9,683 nt of DNA from GWF2-50-93 sp041666985 (GTDB taxonomy: Bacteria > Verrucomicrobiota > Lentisphaeria > Victivallales > GWF2-50-93), in assembly GCA_041666985.1 (NCBI GenBank), contig JBAYFV010000129.1:1-9683 (forward strand), given 5' to 3'. Under the pieces are notes generated by a model. That model made no database searches. It was not told the DNA's origin and saw only the letters and a program-made list of their open reading frames with translations. This document shows positions 7,556 through 9,683 of the stretch, in pieces. Each line of letters starts with the position of its first letter. Position 1 is the first letter of the stretch. The translations under genes were made by a program, and so were the position numbers.

Positions 7556-8314
7556 ATGTTGAAAACAAGAATTATGCCAACTCTCCTATATAAGGATTTA
7601 GGGTTGATTAAAAGCATAAAATTCGACAGTTGGCGCAGGGTGGGCGCCCCTCTGCAGGCCATAAAGGTATTCAATCTCAGGGAAGTTGATGAACTTATAT
7701 TCCTCGACATATCCGCCACAAATGCAGGAAGGGAGCCTGATTTCGCCCTGATCGATGAACTTGCGGACTACTGCTTCATGCCTATGACCGTAGGTGGCGG
7801 AGTCAGGACAATAGAACACGTGAGAAAACTGCTTAAAGTCGGGGCGGACAAGGTTTCACTAAATAGCATCGTTCCCGATAATATGAGTTTAATAACTGAA
7901 ATAGCCAACAAGTTCGGTTCACAGTGCGTAGTGGTTTCAATTGACGCAAAAAGAGACGGCAAAGGAGGACATGAGGCTTATACTCATTCCGGAAAAATGG
8001 CCACTGGACGGAAGCCGGAAAATATCGCCAGACAGGCTGAAGAAAGCGGAGCCGGGGAAATATTGTTAACCTCGATTGACAATGACGGCACCATGGAGGG
8101 TTACGACCTTGAACTGATTAAAAAAGTTTCAGACTCCATTTCAATCCCCTTGATAGCCTCCGGAGGATGCGGAAGCTTCGAGCACATGCTCCAGGCGCTT
8201 GCAACCGCAAAAGCCTCTGCGGTTGCTGCCGCAAGCATCTACTATTACACCGAGCAGACGCCTCTCGAAGCCAAACGCTATCTTGAAGCCAACGGCATAA
8301 AAGTAAGAATCTGA
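7556..8314 (+). CDS. hisF: HisF/AglZ-like acetamidino modification protein, lacking the HisF catalytic Asp11
   Basis: A 252-residue TIM-barrel homologue of the imidazole glycerol phosphate synthase cyclase subunit. Family landmarks are FLDISA (49-54), TVGGGVRT (78-85), ADKVSLNS (97-104), SIDAKR (128-133, with Asp130 kept), EILLTSIDNDGT (168-179) and ASGGCGSFEH (201-210). The first strand reads MPTLLYKD, so residue 11 is Leu where genuine HisF has catalytic Asp in CLDVKDG, and the following phosphate-contact Gly region is altered too. It is therefore unlikely to make histidine and fits the HisF2/AglZ group that channels ammonia to an N-acetyl sugar amidotransferase. The start is 3 bases after the hisH stop. 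It probably forms a complex with HisH and the upstream amidotransferase in the cytoplasm. Confidence 0.88.
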   Translation: MLKTRIMPTLLYKDLGLIKSIKFDSWRRVGAPLQAIKVFNLREVDELIFLDISATNAGREPDFALIDELADYCFMPMTVGGGVRTIEHVRKLLKVGADKVSLNSIVPDNMSLITEIANKFGSQCVVVSIDAKRDGKGGHEAYTHSGKMATGRKPENIARQAEESGAGEILLTSIDNDGTMEGYDLELIKKVSDSISIPLIASGGCGSFEHMLQALATAKASAVAAASIYYYTEQTPLEAKRYLEANGIKVRI

Positions 8315-8446
8315 TCTATCCTCAGGATTTCTTCAACTATGGATAAACCTGCCTCCCTCCAATGAAAACAAACCGAGTTCCAATAGCATGCCACATGCAT
8401 TCCGGAGGTTGCGGCCTTGCCAGCCATTTCATCTACGGTTTCATGA

Positions 8447-8475
8447 TTGGCTGTGAACTTTTATAAAAATATAAT
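8447..8475 (+). promoter_or_regulatory. Sigma70-type promoter with perfect -10 box
   Basis: TTGGCT at 8447-8452 matches four of six -35 positions, and after a 17-base spacer TATAAT at 8470-8475 is a perfect -10 box. Transcription would start near 8482, directly before the Shine-Dalgarno GGGAG at 8483-8487, so the leader would be only about 15 bases. It lies in the 182-base gap after hisF and would drive the last methyltransferase and the radical SAM gene as a separate unit. Confidence 0.6.
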
Positions 8476-8496
8476 TCCATAAGGGAGAACAAATAC

Positions 8497-9402
8497 ATGC
8501 CGACACCGCGAAAACTGAAAGAGTTATACGAACAGGGGAAAAACATATCCGAATTCCTTCGTAAAGAAATGAACGTGCAATACAACACGCAGGAAGCCAT
8601 TGAGATTTCCTACGATTTACAGACGGGAAGCTATATCGCGTGCGTAGAAAAAGGAGAAATGGCAATCCGACAGGACGAATGTTCAAAGGAAATCGCCAGA
8701 GTCATCTTATCCTTGTGCAGACCTGCATCTATATTGGAAGCCGGGGTCGGAGAGGCAACTACTCTTTCGGGCGTATTGAAGCACCTAGGGGGCAAAATCA
8801 GCAGCTATGGATTTGATTTGAGCTGGTCACGGGTGGCATTCGCCAAGAAGTGGCTTCATGCCAACGGCATAACCAATAGCGTCTTGTGTTCTGGGGACTT
8901 GTTCAATATTCCATTCCTCGACAACTCCATTGATGTTGTCTATACATCACATTCCATAGAGCCTAATGGCGGCAGAGAAGAACCTATCCTACGCGAACTT
9001 TATCGTGTTGCAAGCAAATACCTCGTCCTTATCGAGCCTGCATATGAATTTGCCAATGGCGAAGCACAACAAAGGATGGAACATCATGGCTATTGCAAGA
9101 ATCTAAGGGGTATAAGCGTTTCACTTGGTTATGATGTTCTGGAACATAAACCCTTTAATTTCACCATTTCAGACCCGCTGAATCCATCTGCATTGACAAT
9201 CATTCGTAAAAACAATGATTGCGTGTTCTCCCCCTCTCATGTTCTTGCGTGTCCTAAATTTAAAACACCTCTTAAAGAGGTTGGGGGAATGATGTTCAGC
9301 CCTGAAGCATTAGTAGTCTATCCAATCATTTGGGGCATCCCATGCCTGAGAATTGAGAACGGTATTTTTGCCAGCAAGTATGAAGAGGTAATCGGGGCTT
9401 AA
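8497..9402 (+). CDS. Class I methyltransferase with C-terminal Trm112-like domain
   Basis: A 301-residue protein of unknown acceptor. The SAM-binding core spans about 65-185: motif I ILEAGVGEATTL (79-90), acidic Asp107 in YGFDLSW, and the ubiE-like segment GDLFNIPFLDNSIDVVY (133-149). Residues about 250-297 look like a Trm112/YcaR-type small domain, ending in VYPIIWGIPCLRIENG (274-289). The usual zinc-binding CPxC is CPKF here, so the site is probably lost. GGGAG at 8483-8487, 9 bases upstream, supports the ATG. Four 60-base rows counted by hand average about 41% GC, lower than the Pse genes. Its own promoter and composition suggest a later addition. Methylation of the surface sugar or lipid carrier is a guess from context. 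Confidence 0.78.
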   Translation: MPTPRKLKELYEQGKNISEFLRKEMNVQYNTQEAIEISYDLQTGSYIACVEKGEMAIRQDECSKEIARVILSLCRPASILEAGVGEATTLSGVLKHLGGKISSYGFDLSWSRVAFAKKWLHANGITNSVLCSGDLFNIPFLDNSIDVVYTSHSIEPNGGREEPILRELYRVASKYLVLIEPAYEFANGEAQQRMEHHGYCKNLRGISVSLGYDVLEHKPFNFTISDPLNPSALTIIRKNNDCVFSPSHVLACPKFKTPLKEVGGMMFSPEALVVYPIIWGIPCLRIENGIFASKYEEVIGA

Positions 9403-9434
9403 GCACATATGGTTTGCGAAAGGATATAATCAAC

Positions 9435-9683
9435 ATGTTAATTTATCTTGCCGATCTTGTCCATAATTATTACCCGGGCCTAAACGTAGTCCCATTGAAC
9501 ATCGCCTATCTTGCCGCTTATGGCAAGCACAGACTTGGCAACGATGTTGAGATATCCCTCTTCAAGTACTGCGAAGACCTTCTGGATGCCATCGATAAAA
9601 GACAACCGGCCCTTGTGGGGCTTTCAAACTACACATGGAATGAAGCCCTGAATGGCTTTGTCGGAAGGACAATCAAAAGGAAA
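9435..9683 (+). CDS. Probable B12-binding radical SAM protein, N-terminal 83 residues only
   Basis: The gene starts at ATG 9435 behind GAAAGGA (9418-9424) and runs off the window with its frame open. The 83 visible residues resemble the N-terminal cobalamin-binding-like domain of class B radical SAM enzymes: LADLVHNYYPG (5-15), VPLNIAYLAAYGK (19-31) and VGLSNYTWNEAL (61-72). The DxHxxG cobalamin-ligand motif is not seen in this part, and the CxxxCxxC cluster motif would lie further downstream, so the radical SAM call rests on N-terminal resemblance. It follows the methyltransferase by 32 bases and is probably co-transcribed. Such enzymes often methylate unactivated carbons or rearrange sugars; the role here is unknown. 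Confidence 0.65.
   Translation, partial: MLIYLADLVHNYYPGLNVVPLNIAYLAAYGKHRLGNDVEISLFKYCEDLLDAIDKRQPALVGLSNYTWNEALNGFVGRTIKRK

Noticed and set aside
8315..8340. Possible terminator after hisF (ATCC TCA GGAT followed by TTTCTTC)
   Set aside because: The stem has only four base pairs and the U-tract is interrupted.
8386..8398. GCATG-CCA-CATGC palindrome as an operator
   Set aside because: The arms are only five bases, about 50 bases upstream of the -35 box, and such a match is common by chance.
8362..8466. Small ORF of 34 codons starting at ATG 8362 in the hisF-methyltransferase gap
   Set aside because: It has no Shine-Dalgarno site, its end overlaps the predicted promoter, and it matches no family I know. 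A His/Gly-rich stretch faintly resembles the start of a glycosyltransferase, so a gene remnant is possible but not supportable.

Overview
This window is a bacterial surface-sugar locus. Its core is a pseudaminic acid (Pse) pathway, followed by a module that converts an N-acetyl group to an acetamidino group. All recognisable genes lie on the + strand and are tightly packed, with purine-rich Shine-Dalgarno sites and two sigma70-like promoters. Pse normally decorates flagellin, pili, capsule or LPS, so a flagellated or LPS-bearing bacterium is likely. The sequence alone does not identify the taxon. No mobile element, CRISPR array, tRNA or rRNA was seen.

Layout. (a) 1-225 has no convincing gene. 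Bases 1-150 are very GC-rich (about 68% by hand count) and hold a chain of stem-loops; 151-225 drop to about 36% GC. (b) 226-5628 is one compact operon: Pse-associated methylase, pseF (CMP-Pse synthetase), a fused pseG-pseH (UDP-sugar hydrolase plus N-acetyltransferase), pseI (Pse synthase), a second class I methyltransferase, and a PIG-L/LmbE deacetylase. Stop and start codons overlap at four of its five junctions. (c) 5629-5771 carries a near-perfect TTGACA-N17-TATAAA promoter. (d) 5772-8314 encodes an N-acetyl sugar amidotransferase (PseA/WbpG type) with HisH-like and HisF-like partners. The HisF homologue lacks the catalytic Asp of histidine biosynthesis, which fits a role in acetamidino formation. 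(e) 8315-8496 carries a second promoter with a perfect TATAAT. (f) 8497 onward encodes a third methyltransferase with a degenerate Trm112-like tail, then the start of a probable cobalamin-binding radical SAM protein that runs off the window.

How the genes should work together. PseB and PseC would make UDP-4-amino-4,6-dideoxy-AltNAc but are not in this window. The PseH domain acetylates it, the PseG domain removes UDP, PseI condenses the sugar with phosphoenolpyruvate, and PseF adds CMP. The amidotransferase, fed ammonia by the HisH/HisF pair, would turn one acetamido group into acetamidino. The PIG-L enzyme, three methyltransferases and the radical SAM protein predict further tailoring, so the final glycan may be an unusually decorated, possibly multiply methylated Pse derivative. 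That last step is inference.
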